Below, piece after piece: positions 1 to 7,178 of a DNA stretch of 27,585 nucleotides; position 1 is the first letter of the stretch; each line of letters opens with the position of its first letter. The notes below the pieces were generated by a model that ran no database searches, had not been told where the DNA came from, and saw only the letters and a list, made by a program, of their open reading frames with translations. The translations under genes and the position numbers were made by a program. This stretch comes from DATAAZ01 sp036259875. GTDB taxonomy: Bacteria > Actinomycetota > Thermoleophilia > Gaiellales > Gaiellaceae. The stretch spans positions 1 through 27,585 of the forward strand of contig DATAAZ010000062.1 in assembly GCA_036259875.1 (NCBI GenBank). The letters run 5' to 3'.

Positions 1-1732
1 CGGTCGCGTAGCGCGGCGTCCCGTCGGCGTTCGTGCCCGCATCCGCGGTGGCGATCCCGACCCCGGGGGCGACGAGATCGGGCTTCACGTGCCCGCCGAA
101 GGCGACGCCGCCGGATGAAAACGGGGCAACGGCACCGGCGGCGCCGTTCGCGACTCGACGCACGCGTGCAAACTCGATCGCCGCGGGCAGGTTCGCGACG
201 AGGCCCGCGACCGCCGTGCGACCCACCTCCGCGGAAACGGCGACGACGGGGATCGCGGTCGTCTCGTCGAGATCGAGGGAGCCGGCTGGCGGCGGGTCGC
301 CGTAGAGGACGACCGCGACTGCCCCGGCGGCAGCGGCATTTCGCACCTTTGTCACGAGCTCGGCGCCGTCAGTCGCGAGCGCGACGGCCCGGCCGGCGAC
401 GCGGCTCACGCCGTTCGGGTCGAAGAAATCGGCGAGCTCCCGTCCGTTCGCGAATGCGTCCGCCGGCCGAGCGGGCTCGGCCAGGGTCGGGCCCGTGAGC
501 GTCGCGAGCGGAAGCGCGCCCCGCGGAGGGAGCGCGCCGACGACTCGGACGCGCCCGGCGAACGCCTCGTCGCCGCCCACCGTGACCGACGCCTCCGCCG
601 TCAGGACCTCGCGCCGTACGTCGAGCGCGCCGACCGCGAGCGCGGCCGGAGCGCCCGCAGGCGCGCCGACCGTCCCGAATCCGCGGCCGCCACGGCCGTC
701 GTTTCCGGCCGGGGCGACGACGAGCGTCCCGAGCCGAGTGGCGCCCGCGACCGCCCGCGCCTCTGGGCTGTCCGGGAAGGAGGCGAACGGCGCGACGACG
801 GCGGCGAGCGTGACTGTCGCGGCGTCCTCCACGTCCCCGTCGCCGTCCGGGTCGACAGCTCGCTCGAGGCCCGCGACGAGCGTGTCGCTCGACCCCAGCA
901 GGGTGTGCGAGCCGTCGGCCGCGCGCTCCCAGCCGAGCACGCGAATCGGGAAGACGCGCGCGCCCGGCGCGACGCCTTGCAGGCCGGCGGGACCGCCTGA
1001 GCCGACGAGGAGGCCGGCCATGAGTGTCCCGTGCGACTCGACGCGTGTCGGGTCGTCGGGCTTCGACTCGGCGGCAGCGCGCCGGTCGCGACCGACGAAA
1101 TCGATCCCCGGAAGGACACGTCCGTTCAGGTATGGGTGGTCGAGCTCGACGCCGCTGTCGAGGAGCGCGATCCGAAGGCCGTCCCCGTCGAAGCCGGGGA
1201 GACCGGCTTCGGGGCGGCGGCCCGCTCCGGGCCGGAACTCGGGCCGCATGAGCGCCGTCGCCGTGATCGAGGCCGGGTAGACGGTCCGGACCGGGTACAC
1301 CCCGGTGATGCCCTGCGTACGCTCGAGGACCGCCTGCGCCCTCGCGTCGAGGCGCGCAGAGAATCCGTTCACCGTCCGCGAGAACGAACGGTCGCGGCGA
1401 ATCTCGATGCCGCGTGCAGCAAGCCGCGCCAGCAGGAGGCGCTGGGCCGCCTGCGCCTCCGCGGCCCACCGCTTCTGATCCTCCGCGGTCGGCTCCCCTT
1501 CCGCGGCGGCAAGGCGGTCGGCGAGCGACGGCGCTTCGAGGACGACGATCACCCTTTGCCCGGCAGCGGCCTCGGGGCGCTCGCCGAGTGCGGACTGCCA
1601 TGCGGCCGCGGCAGCCCGGACGACCGAGCGGCCGGCGCTCTCGACGGGCTCCGCGACGACGGCGGTCGCCGAAGCGGCTGCGACGAGCCCGAGCGCGAAG
1701 GCGCGTCTGAAGATCGGCGCCCTCGGCCGCAT
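1..1732 (-). CDS. Secreted subtilisin-like serine protease (S8) with I9 propeptide and PA insert; partial, C-terminus beyond window
   Basis: A subtilase that is probably exported and cleaves proteins outside the cell. The reading frame from ATG 1732 stays open for 577 codons to the window edge. Residues 1-27 are a signal peptide (basic start, then an Ala/Leu/Val core). Residues ~58-150 resemble an I9 inhibitor propeptide (VIVVLEAP..., TVNGFSARLD). The catalytic domain shows Asp192 in LLDSGVELDHP, His234 in ESHGTLMAG and the oxyanion Asn344 in APAGNDG. Residues ~455-515 look like a protease-associated (PA) insert (NAAAAGAVAVVLYGD). The KPDLVAPGVGI block at 550-560 normally precedes the catalytic Ser by a short distance, so that Ser lies just off the left edge. 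The gene is 91 bp downstream of tsaD on the same strand, with a hairpin in between, so it is probably not tightly co-transcribed. The family call is firm; substrate and full length cannot be seen. Confidence 0.92.
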   Translation of the reverse strand, partial: MRPRAPIFRRAFALGLVAAASATAVVAEPVESAGRSVVRAAAAAWQSALGERPEAAAGQRVIVVLEAPSLADRLAAAEGEPTAEDQKRWAAEAQAAQRLLLARLAARGIEIRRDRSFSRTVNGFSARLDARAQAVLERTQGITGVYPVRTVYPASITATALMRPEFRPGAGRRPEAGLPGFDGDGLRIALLDSGVELDHPYLNGRVLPGIDFVGRDRRAAAESKPDDPTRVESHGTLMAGLLVGSGGPAGLQGVAPGARVFPIRVLGWERAADGSHTLLGSSDTLVAGLERAVDPDGDGDVEDAATVTLAAVVAPFASFPDSPEARAVAGATRLGTLVVAPAGNDGRGGRGFGTVGAPAGAPAALAVGALDVRREVLTAEASVTVGGDEAFAGRVRVVGALPPRGALPLATLTGPTLAEPARPADAFANGRELADFFDPNGVSRVAGRAVALATDGAELVTKVRNAAAAGAVAVVLYGDPPPAGSLDLDETTAIPVVAVSAEVGRTAVAGLVANLPAAIEFARVRRVANGAAGAVAPFSSGGVAFGGHVKPDLVAPGVGIATADAGTNADGTPRYAT

Positions 1733-1804
1733 GCGAAGCCGACGTCCCGCGCTTCGACCGGTCGTTTCATACGGACGCCCGCGCGAAGGGCCGTCGTGGG
1801 GGTG

Positions 1805-1824
1805 GGCGCCGCCGAGTCGGCGCC
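1805..1824 (-). terminator. GC-rich hairpin directly after tsaD
   Basis: GGCGCCG (1805-1811) pairs perfectly with CGGCGCC (1818-1824) around a 6-nt loop. It starts at the last base of the tsaD stop codon. There is no U-tract on the transcript side. This is a candidate terminator or attenuator between the t6A operon and the subtilase gene. Confidence 0.4.
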
Positions 1825-2828
1825 TAAGCCGCCGAGGCGTGCGCATCGAGCGCAAGATAGCCGGGGTACGGGATCGCCTGCGTAAACCGCGCCGCTGACG
1901 CGATCATCGCCGCGTTGTCCGTGCAGAGGTCGAGCGGCGCAAGCGCCGCGTCGGGGAGCGCCGCCCGAAGCTCCGAGTTCGCCGCAACGCCGCCGACGAC
2001 CGCGATCCGCTCGGCGCCGAGTGCCTCCGCGGCAGCTCGCGTCCGCTCGACGAGCGCGCGCACGATCGCGCGCTGGTAGCTCGCGGCGAGGTCGGCGCGG
2101 CGGCGATCGACCTCGTCGACTCCGACCTCGCGCAGTTTGTAGACGAGCGCCGTCTTGAGGCCCGAGAAGGAGAAGTCGAAGCCGGGAACGCGCGCTACCG
2201 GGAAGGCGAACGCGTCGGGATCTCCCTCCCGCGCGAGCCGGTCGAGCGCGGCGCCGCCCGGGTACCCGAGCCCGAGCAGCCGTGCGCCCTTGTCGAAGGC
2301 CTCGCCCGCCGCGTCGTCGAGCGTCGTCCCGACCACCCGATAGCCCGACCGATCGGCGACGTCGAGCAGCAGCGTGTGGCCCCCGGTCGCGAGCAGGCAG
2401 AGGAAGGGCGGCTCGACAGGGAGTTTCGGCTCTACCCCGCGGTCAACGGGGTCACCCGCCCGGGGTTCCAGGTAGAGCGCGGCGACGTGGCCGTGGAGGT
2501 GGTCGACGGGGACGAGCGGCAGCCGGCGCGACCACGCGATCGCCTTCGCGGCCGAGAGTCCGACGAGGAGTGCGCCGATCAGCCCCGGCCCGCGGGTGAC
2601 CGCGACCGCCTCGACGTCGTCGAGCGCCGCTTCCGCGTTCTCGAGCGCGCGCTCGACGACGGGCGCGACGAGCTCCAGGTGCCGTCGCGACGCGACCTCC
2701 GGCACGACGCCGCCGTAGCGCGCGTGCAGGTCCGCCTGCGAGGCGACCACGTTCGCGTGCACGCGGCCGTCGCCCGAGACGAGCGCGGCAGCGGTCTCGT
2801 CGCAGGAGGTCTCGATACCGAGAATCAC
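1824..2828 (-). CDS. tsaD: tRNA N6-adenosine threonylcarbamoyltransferase TsaD (Kae1/YgjD family)
   Basis: Transfers the threonylcarbamoyl group from threonylcarbamoyl-AMP to A37 of ANN-decoding tRNAs in the cytoplasm, working with TsaB and TsaE. The 334-residue length is normal for the family. The start MILGIETSCDET is the ASKHA phosphate-1 motif. VDHLHGH gives the metal-binding His110 and His114, spaced as in E. coli TsaD. Further family blocks are LLATGGHT, DDAAGEAFDKGARLLGLGYPGG, VVGGVAANSELR and CTDNAAMIA near the C-terminus. It is the last t6A gene of the run udg-tsaE-tsaB-rimI-tsaD, 33 bp after rimI. TsaC/YrdC, the fourth enzyme of the pathway, is not in the window. Confidence 0.98.
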   Translation of the reverse strand: MILGIETSCDETAAALVSGDGRVHANVVASQADLHARYGGVVPEVASRRHLELVAPVVERALENAEAALDDVEAVAVTRGPGLIGALLVGLSAAKAIAWSRRLPLVPVDHLHGHVAALYLEPRAGDPVDRGVEPKLPVEPPFLCLLATGGHTLLLDVADRSGYRVVGTTLDDAAGEAFDKGARLLGLGYPGGAALDRLAREGDPDAFAFPVARVPGFDFSFSGLKTALVYKLREVGVDEVDRRRADLAASYQRAIVRALVERTRAAAEALGAERIAVVGGVAANSELRAALPDAALAPLDLCTDNAAMIASAARFTQAIPYPGYLALDAHASAA

Positions 2829-2861
2829 CGCTCGGCGTCGATCGGCCAGCGAACCAGGTCG

Positions 2862-3338
2862 TTAGGAGCTCGCCGCAACGGCTTTCCGAATCGGGTCCTT
2901 CCACATGATCAGGGCGTCCTCACGGTTGTCCGTGTAGTACCCGCGACGCACGCCGGTCGCCTGGAAGCCGAGCCGCTCGTAGAGCGCGATCGCCGTCTCG
3001 TTCGAGACCCGGACCTCGAGCGTGTAGCCGCGCCGCGGGTCGCCTTCCGTGAGGCGGAAGAGCTCCTCCAGCATCTGGGTCGCGATCCCGTGACGGCGGT
3101 ACTCGCACGCTACCGCGACGTTCATTACGTGCCAGGCGTCGACGTAGCGCGAGATGATCAGGTAGCCGACAAGGGCGTTGCTTTGCTCCGCGTCGAACGC
3201 GCCCAGCGAGACGGACGACGGCTTGGCGAGCTCGCCCGCGAACATCGAGCGCGACCACGGCGTCGGGTACGAATCCCGCTCGATCCGCTCGATCTCGTCC
3301 AGGTCGACGAGCGTGAGGCGCCGGACCTCGATCGTCAT
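2862..3338 (-). CDS. rimI: Ribosomal protein S18-alanine N-acetyltransferase RimI (GNAT)
   Basis: GNAT-fold N-terminal acetyltransferase, 158 residues. RimI acetylates the N-terminal Ala of ribosomal protein S18 and, in some bacteria, other N-termini. The acetyl-CoA pyrophosphate loop is seen as RRHGIATQML (residues 81-90). The motif-B region is LEVRVSNETAIALYERLGF (~108-126), followed by the RimI-typical RRGYYTDNREDALIMWKD. The ATG at 3338 overlaps the tsaB stop as ATGA, so translation is probably coupled. Its place between tsaB and tsaD is a very common bacterial arrangement and supports RimI over an unrelated GNAT; acceptor specificity is inferred from that context. Confidence 0.93.
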   Translation of the reverse strand: MTIEVRRLTLVDLDEIERIERDSYPTPWSRSMFAGELAKPSSVSLGAFDAEQSNALVGYLIISRYVDAWHVMNVAVACEYRRHGIATQMLEELFRLTEGDPRRGYTLEVRVSNETAIALYERLGFQATGVRRGYYTDNREDALIMWKDPIRKAVAASS

Positions 3339-3991
3339 CGATTCTCTCCCGCGCGCCGCCCGACAACAGGGCCGCCGACCGGCGCGAGCCTTCCCGCGCG
3401 CAGGCTGAGCTCCGCGTCGGGGATGCGGAGATAGATCGGCTCGAGCCGGTCGGGCGAGCCGAAGTCGCGCGCGAGCGCCGCGTGGTGCCGCGCCCAGGGG
3501 ACGTGCGCGTCGCTCGCGTCGTCGGGAACCACCCCGCTGCCTGCCTCGACGACGGCGCGGTAGCGAACGGCCCCGTCGCCCACGTACGCGACGCCGGGGA
3601 CGATCGTCACGTCCTCCGGAGCGGCGACGCGCGGCTCGCCGTCTACGAGCGTGAAGACTTCGCCGCGTCGCGCGTCGATAAAGGGGACCGAGCCCGGGGT
3701 GCCGGTCGCGAGCGCCTGGAGCGTCGAGACACCCGCGACGGGGATGCCGAGCGAGAGCGCCAGCGCGCGTGCGGTGACGAGCCCGATCCGAAGCCCGGTG
3801 TAGCTGCCAGGCCCCGTGCCGGCGACGACCGCGTCGACATCTTCGATCGAGGCACCAGCGTCGGCGAGAAGATCGCCCGCGTCGGCAAGGACCCGAAGCG
3901 CCCGCGAGCGCCGCTCGCCGAGCACCTCCTCGTTTCGGACAAGGGCGATCGTCGCAACGTCGGTGGCGGTGTCCAAGGAGAGCGTCAGCAC
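3335..3991 (-). CDS. tsaB: tRNA threonylcarbamoyladenosine biosynthesis protein TsaB (YeaZ)
   Basis: Non-catalytic ASKHA-fold partner that dimerises with TsaD in the bacterial t6A complex. Length is 218 residues, usual for the family. The N-terminus MLTLSLDTATDVATIAL carries the phosphate-1 motif, and GTGPGSYTGLRIGL (about 58-71) is the family signature. The C-terminal half, after PFIDARRGEVF, is variable, as expected. It overlaps tsaE upstream by 7 nt and rimI downstream by 4 nt, so tsaE-tsaB-rimI form one translationally coupled unit. Confidence 0.97.
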   Translation of the reverse strand: MLTLSLDTATDVATIALVRNEEVLGERRSRALRVLADAGDLLADAGASIEDVDAVVAGTGPGSYTGLRIGLVTARALALSLGIPVAGVSTLQALATGTPGSVPFIDARRGEVFTLVDGEPRVAAPEDVTIVPGVAYVGDGAVRYRAVVEAGSGVVPDDASDAHVPWARHHAALARDFGSPDRLEPIYLRIPDAELSLRAGRLAPVGGPVVGRRAGENR

Positions 3992-4434
3992 GGGACGGAA
4001 GCACCGATTTGCAGGGATTTTGTCGCGCCGTCGACGACGACCAGTCTATTGTCGCCCTCGAGCAGCCGCAACCAGACACGGGCGCGAGGCGCCGGGAGGA
4101 TCGCCTCGGCGACCTCGGGCCACTCGACGAAGACAACTGCGCCCTCGAAGTACGGCTCCAGGTCGGCCCAGTCGGGCTCGGACACGGCTTCGAAGCGGTA
4201 GAGGTCGAGGTGCGCGACGCGCACGCGGCCCGCGTAGCGGTTGCCGATCGTGTACGTCGGGCTCGTGACCGGAGCCTCGACGCCGAGCGCCCGGGCGGCG
4301 CCGCGGACGAACGTCGTCTTGCCGGCGCCGAGGTCACCGGAGACAGTCACGAGGTCGCCGCCGACGAGGTCGGCTGCCAACCTGGCAGCGAGGCGCTCGG
4401 TGTCCGCAGGCGAGGCCGACGTCAGCTCGACCAT
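3985..4434 (-). CDS. tsaE: tRNA threonylcarbamoyladenosine biosynthesis ATPase TsaE
   Basis: P-loop ATPase that drives turnover of the TsaB-TsaD complex in t6A synthesis. Length is 149 residues. The Walker A motif GDLGAGKTT is at 33-41. VTSPTYTIGNRY (56-67), AHLDLYRFE (74-82) and FVEWPEVAE (102-110) are the conserved family blocks. ATG 4434 was chosen because it gives the usual short N-terminal helix before the P-loop; the frame is open further upstream but that stretch encodes the glycosylase in another frame. It lies 38 bp after the glycosylase stop and overlaps tsaB by 7 nt. Confidence 0.97.
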   Translation of the reverse strand: MVELTSASPADTERLAARLAADLVGGDLVTVSGDLGAGKTTFVRGAARALGVEAPVTSPTYTIGNRYAGRVRVAHLDLYRFEAVSEPDWADLEPYFEGAVVFVEWPEVAEAILPAPRARVWLRLLEGDNRLVVVDGATKSLQIGASVPC

Positions 4435-4472
4435 GTCCGCAATCGTAGGCGCGGGACCTCGCCGCGCCGCCG

Positions 4473-5282
4473 TCAGAAGAGGCCGAGCTGCTCCTGGGCA
4501 CGAAGAGGCGGCTCGGCGGCCGGCCTCGTCGGGAGCGGGATCACCGGCGCCGCAGCGGGGAGATCGCGCTCGAGAAGAGCCGGGATCCGGGCGAAATCCT
4601 CCTCGAGCGTCCGCAGCATCGCCGGCGTGTACAGCGCCGCGGCGGGGTGGTAGAGCGGGTAGAGAGTGACCCGGCGCCCGCCGACGGTCGCGTCCTGCGG
4701 CGTCCCGTGCACGCGCGTGATCCCGTGTGGTTTTCCGGAAAGAAGCTTGGTCGCGAAGTTCCCGAGCGTCGCGACCACCACCGGCTCGATGAGCGCGATC
4801 TGTCGGAAGAGATGCGACTCGCACGCCTCGATCTCGTCCGGCGCGGGATCGCGGTTCCCCGGAGGGCGGCACTTGAGGACGTTCGCGATGTACACGCGCG
4901 AGCGGTCGAGCCCGATCCCGGCGAGCAGGCGGTCGAGAAGCTTCCCTGCCTGGCCCACGAACGGGTAGCCCTGCTGATCCTCGTGGAAGCCTGGCGCCTC
5001 CCCCACGAACATGAGGTCTGCGTCGGAATCCCCGACTCCGAACACGACCTGGGTTCGTCCTTGCGCCAGCCGGCAGCGCGTGCACCCGGCGGTCTCCGCG
5101 GCAAAGACGGCGAGCGCGTCTCGGCGCGTCGGCGACGGGTTCCGCACGTCGCGGGGCGCCGCCGTCGGTGCGGGACCGGAGGGCGCAGTGCCTGGCACGG
5201 GCCCGGAGAGCACCCAGCCGTCGGCGGCGTCAGCCGCCGGCGCAGCCCGTGGCGGCCAGGACGGGCGGTCAGCCGCAGCCAC
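4473..5282 (-). CDS. Uracil-DNA glycosylase, family 4 (iron-sulfur type)
   Basis: Removes uracil from DNA, arising from cytosine deamination, as the first step of base-excision repair. The family 4 motif GEAPGFHEDQQGYPFVG is at 94-110 and the HPAAAL motif at 212-217. Four cysteines fit the [4Fe-4S] ligands: Cys67 and Cys70 (CTRC), Cys138 (LKCRPPGNRDP) and Cys154. The spacing of 16 between the last two matches structurally known members. The protein ends in QLGLF (265-269), which resembles a sliding-clamp-binding pentapeptide. The first ~50 residues are a Pro/Ala linker, so the start is uncertain: GTG 5282 overlaps the zinc-ribbon gene by 14 nt, and GTG 5213 or GTG 5147 would also leave the domain whole. 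It heads the t6A gene run. Confidence 0.93.
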   Translation of the reverse strand: MAAADRPSWPPRAAPAADAADGWVLSGPVPGTAPSGPAPTAAPRDVRNPSPTRRDALAVFAAETAGCTRCRLAQGRTQVVFGVGDSDADLMFVGEAPGFHEDQQGYPFVGQAGKLLDRLLAGIGLDRSRVYIANVLKCRPPGNRDPAPDEIEACESHLFRQIALIEPVVVATLGNFATKLLSGKPHGITRVHGTPQDATVGGRRVTLYPLYHPAAALYTPAMLRTLEEDFARIPALLERDLPAAAPVIPLPTRPAAEPPLRAQEQLGLF

Positions 5283-5481
5283 ACGAACCGCCGCAACATC
5301 CGCCTCCGGCCGTTCCGCCGAAGCTCGGCTGCTCGGCGGTGCCGTGAGCCGCGAACACGGAGAGCTGACGACGCGTCCGGGAAGAGCCGCAATCGGGGCA
5401 CTCCGGGTCGCCTTCCTCGTAGCGAAGGAGCTCCTCGAAGTGGCTCTCGCACTCCATGCACACGAACTCGTAAATCGGCAT
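5269..5481 (-). CDS. FmdB-family zinc ribbon protein
   Basis: Small 70-residue protein starting MPIYEFVCMECESHFE, the hallmark of the FmdB/CxxC_CxxC regulatory zinc-ribbon family. Two CxxC knuckles (Cys8/Cys11 and Cys28/Cys31) should bind one zinc. The C-terminus is Gly/Cys-rich (GGGCCGGSCGCG), with five further cysteines that could bind metal or form disulfides. The exact function of the family is unsettled; it was named from a putative regulator of formamidase/amidase genes. It is the first gene of the minus-strand run, and a candidate promoter ends 9 nt before its ATG. Its stop may overlap the glycosylase start, which would couple their translation. Confidence 0.9.
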   Translation of the reverse strand: MPIYEFVCMECESHFEELLRYEEGDPECPDCGSSRTRRQLSVFAAHGTAEQPSFGGTAGGGCCGGSCGCG

Positions 5482-5490
5482 CGCGACGGC

Positions 5491-5520
5491 AGTGTAGGCA
5501 GGGACTCGGACGCGGCGCAA
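5491..5520 (-). promoter_or_regulatory. Candidate promoter of the fmdB-udg-tsaEB-rimI-tsaD run
   Basis: On the minus strand, TTGCGC (5520-5515) is followed after 18 nt by TACACT (5496-5491), which fits TAnnnT. The ATG at 5481 comes 9 nt after the -10 hexamer, so the transcript would have almost no leader. The -35 match is weak. Confidence 0.4.
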
Positions 5521-5566
5521 ACCCCTTCTGCGGCCGAGCCTGTTGGGGCTAAACCCCTCGGCCGAG
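5519..5566. repeat. Direct-repeat/hairpin element in the divergent 5482-5706 intergenic region
   Basis: AAACCCC followed by CGGCCGAG occurs twice (5519-5538 and 5551-5566). The second copy is preceded by GGGG, forming the hairpin GGGG-CTAAA-CCCC (5545-5557). The element lies just upstream of the candidate fmdB promoter and could be a regulator-binding site. The remainder of the gap (5567-5706) shows nothing else recognisable. Confidence 0.35.
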
Positions 5567-5706
5567 CGGTCGATACATCGGAGACGGGAATCGAGCGCGC
5601 CGCGCGGCCGAGCAGCCGATTTCTCGGGGAACAAGCCAAATGCGAGTGAGAGGGGTGCTCGGCCGTCTCTTCGGAAAGCGTCCAACCGGCGGCAGATAAG
5701 CGTTCC

Positions 5707-6420
5707 GTGCTGCTTCGATTCCTCCGCGGCGCGCGCTGGCCCGTCGCAGCGCTCGCGCTCGGCCTCACGTTCTACGCCGTCCTGCGCGCAGTCGGCCCCG
5801 CTGTCCAGGCGCAGCTCACCGTGCCCGGGCCGGTGGCCAGCTCGGACGACGCCGCCGATGTCGAGGTCGCGGGCCAGGCAAACGACGACGCGCGCTCGAA
5901 CGGCGGCCGCGACGGCCGGCCCGGCTCGTCGCCCGACGGCGCGCCGAGCTCGTCCCTGGGAGGCTCGCCGGACCCGACGGCGAGCGGAACCGCGGCGTCC
6001 ACGGAGAGCGCGCGAGCGCCGGGGACGCGTCCGCAGCGCCCGCCTTCGCCGCCGCGTCCAGCGCCCGCTCCTCCGCCTCACCCCGCCGCGCCCCCGGCTC
6101 CCGTGCCCCCGCCGCCACCCAGCGCGGCGCCGCCTCTCGTCACGCCGACGTCGGTTCCGCCGCCGCCTCCTCCGTCGGTGATGACGACGGGGAGCGGCGA
6201 GAGCCCGCGCCCGCCACGGCCGCCGCGACAGCCGAAGCCACCGAAACCTCCAAAGCCGCCGAAATCTCCAAAGCCGCCGACGCCGCCCACGCCGGCGCCG
6301 CCCCCGCGACACGACGAGCATCCCGGGAACGGCAACGCGAACGGTCACACGCAGGGGAACGGCCACCAGAACGGCCACGGGCCCGGCAACGGGAACGGCC
6401 ACGGCCACGGCCATCCCTAG
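5707..6420 (+). CDS. Membrane-anchored proline-rich protein with His/Gly/Asn-rich tail
   Basis: Not a recognised family; 237 residues from GTG 5707. Residues ~10-36 are a hydrophobic segment after a basic start (RFLRGARWPVAALALGLTF), so this is either a signal anchor or a signal peptide ending near AQA. Residues ~40-105 are polar and Ser/Gly/Asp-rich. About 105-205 is a proline-rich stalk with PPKPPKPPK-type tandem units. The last ~32 residues are Gly/Asn/His repeats ending GHGHGHP. This suggests an extracytoplasmic, extended stalk that spans the envelope, with a possible metal-binding tip. It stands alone between divergent fmdB and the pantothenate cluster 68 bp downstream. Clean codon structure and a defined membrane segment favour a real gene, but low complexity lowers certainty. 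Confidence 0.7.
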   Translation: MLLRFLRGARWPVAALALGLTFYAVLRAVGPAVQAQLTVPGPVASSDDAADVEVAGQANDDARSNGGRDGRPGSSPDGAPSSSLGGSPDPTASGTAASTESARAPGTRPQRPPSPPRPAPAPPPHPAAPPAPVPPPPPSAAPPLVTPTSVPPPPPPSVMTTGSGESPRPPRPPRQPKPPKPPKPPKSPKPPTPPTPAPPPRHDEHPGNGNANGHTQGNGHQNGHGPGNGNGHGHGHP

Positions 6421-6442
6421 CTGCCAGCGTCCCGTGTCGCGC

Positions 6443-6448
6443 TAGAAT
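6443..6448 (+). promoter_or_regulatory. Candidate -10 element for the DUF2520-panC-panB operon
   Basis: TAGAAT lies 40 nt before the DUF2520 start codon in the 68-bp gap after the Pro-rich gene. No convincing -35 hexamer is visible at 16-18 nt upstream. A purine-rich stretch (GGGAACTGGA, 6471-6480) sits before the ATG at 6489 and could be the ribosome binding site. Confidence 0.35.
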
Positions 6449-6488
6449 CGCGGGTGCCCGGTATCCCGCTGGGAACTGGAGCCCCGGA

Positions 6489-7178
6489 ATGCGCTTCGAG
6501 TCCGTATGTGTCGTCGGCAAGGGCCGCGTCGGCCGCGCCGTCGCGGCGCGACTGCGCGAGCGCGTTCCGACCCGGATCACCGCGCGCGACCTCGCCTGCG
6601 GCGACGCGGACCTCGTCTTGCTGTGCGTCCCCGACCGCGCCATCGCCGAGGTCGCGGCCGCGATCCCGGAGGGGCCCTGGGTCGCGCACACAAGCGGTGC
6701 GACGACGCTCGACGCGCTCGAGCCGCACGCCCGTCGCTTCAGCGTGCATCCGCTCCAGACGTTCGCGCGCGAGCGGGGCGCGGAGCAGCTCGACGGCGCC
6801 TGGGCCGCGGCCAGCGGCGAGACGCCCGAGGCGCTCGGTGCGGGGTTCGAGCTCGCGCGGCTCCTCGGGCTTCGCGCGTTCGAGCTCGCCGACGATGAGC
6901 GACCCCTCTACCACGCGGCCGCGACGGTCGCCGCTGCCTTCCTGGTCACCCTGCACGACGTCGCCTCCGACCTGATGCGCGCAGCGGGCGCGCCGCCGGA
7001 GGCGCTCGAGCCGCTTATGCAGCGCACGATCGAGAACGGGTTCCAACCGACCGGACCGCATGTCCGCGGCGACTGGGAGACGATCGAGCGTCACCTGGCG
7101 GAAATCCGGGATCGGCGCCCCGACCTCGAGCCGCTCTACCGGGCGCTCAGCGACGCCACCGCGGCCCTCGTTCGATGA
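6489..7178 (+). CDS. Rossmann-like, DUF2520-domain putative NAD(P)-dependent oxidoreductase
   Basis: 229 residues. The N-terminal Rossmann fold has the dinucleotide loop GKGRVG (10-15), then DADLVLLCVPDRAI (~39-52) and VAHTSGATTLDAL (~65-77). SVHPLQTF (85-92) and the helical C-terminal half (~125-225, YHAAATVAAAFLVTLHDVA) match the DUF2520 (COG5495) architecture, which resembles 6-phosphogluconate dehydrogenase/ketopantoate reductase-type enzymes. Its stop overlaps the panC start as ATGA, and panC overlaps panB the same way. The operon therefore holds PanB, PanC and this dehydrogenase, but no recognisable PanE. Inference: it may reduce ketopantoate to pantoate, or act on a related metabolite. 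The family call is firm; the reaction is not shown by sequence. Confidence 0.9.
   Translation: MRFESVCVVGKGRVGRAVAARLRERVPTRITARDLACGDADLVLLCVPDRAIAEVAAAIPEGPWVAHTSGATTLDALEPHARRFSVHPLQTFARERGAEQLDGAWAAASGETPEALGAGFELARLLGLRAFELADDERPLYHAAATVAAAFLVTLHDVASDLMRAAGAPPEALEPLMQRTIENGFQPTGPHVRGDWETIERHLAEIRDRRPDLEPLYRALSDATAALVR

Noticed and set aside
3985..5085. Longer TsaE beginning far upstream of ATG 4434
   Set aside because: The extra N-terminus is the glycosylase gene read in another frame. The family starts close to ATG 4434.
6220..6300. Short tandem repeats in the Pro-rich gene considered as CRISPR or minisatellite
   Set aside because: The repeats are codon-phase runs encoding PPKPPK-type units with no spacers; they are explained by the protein.
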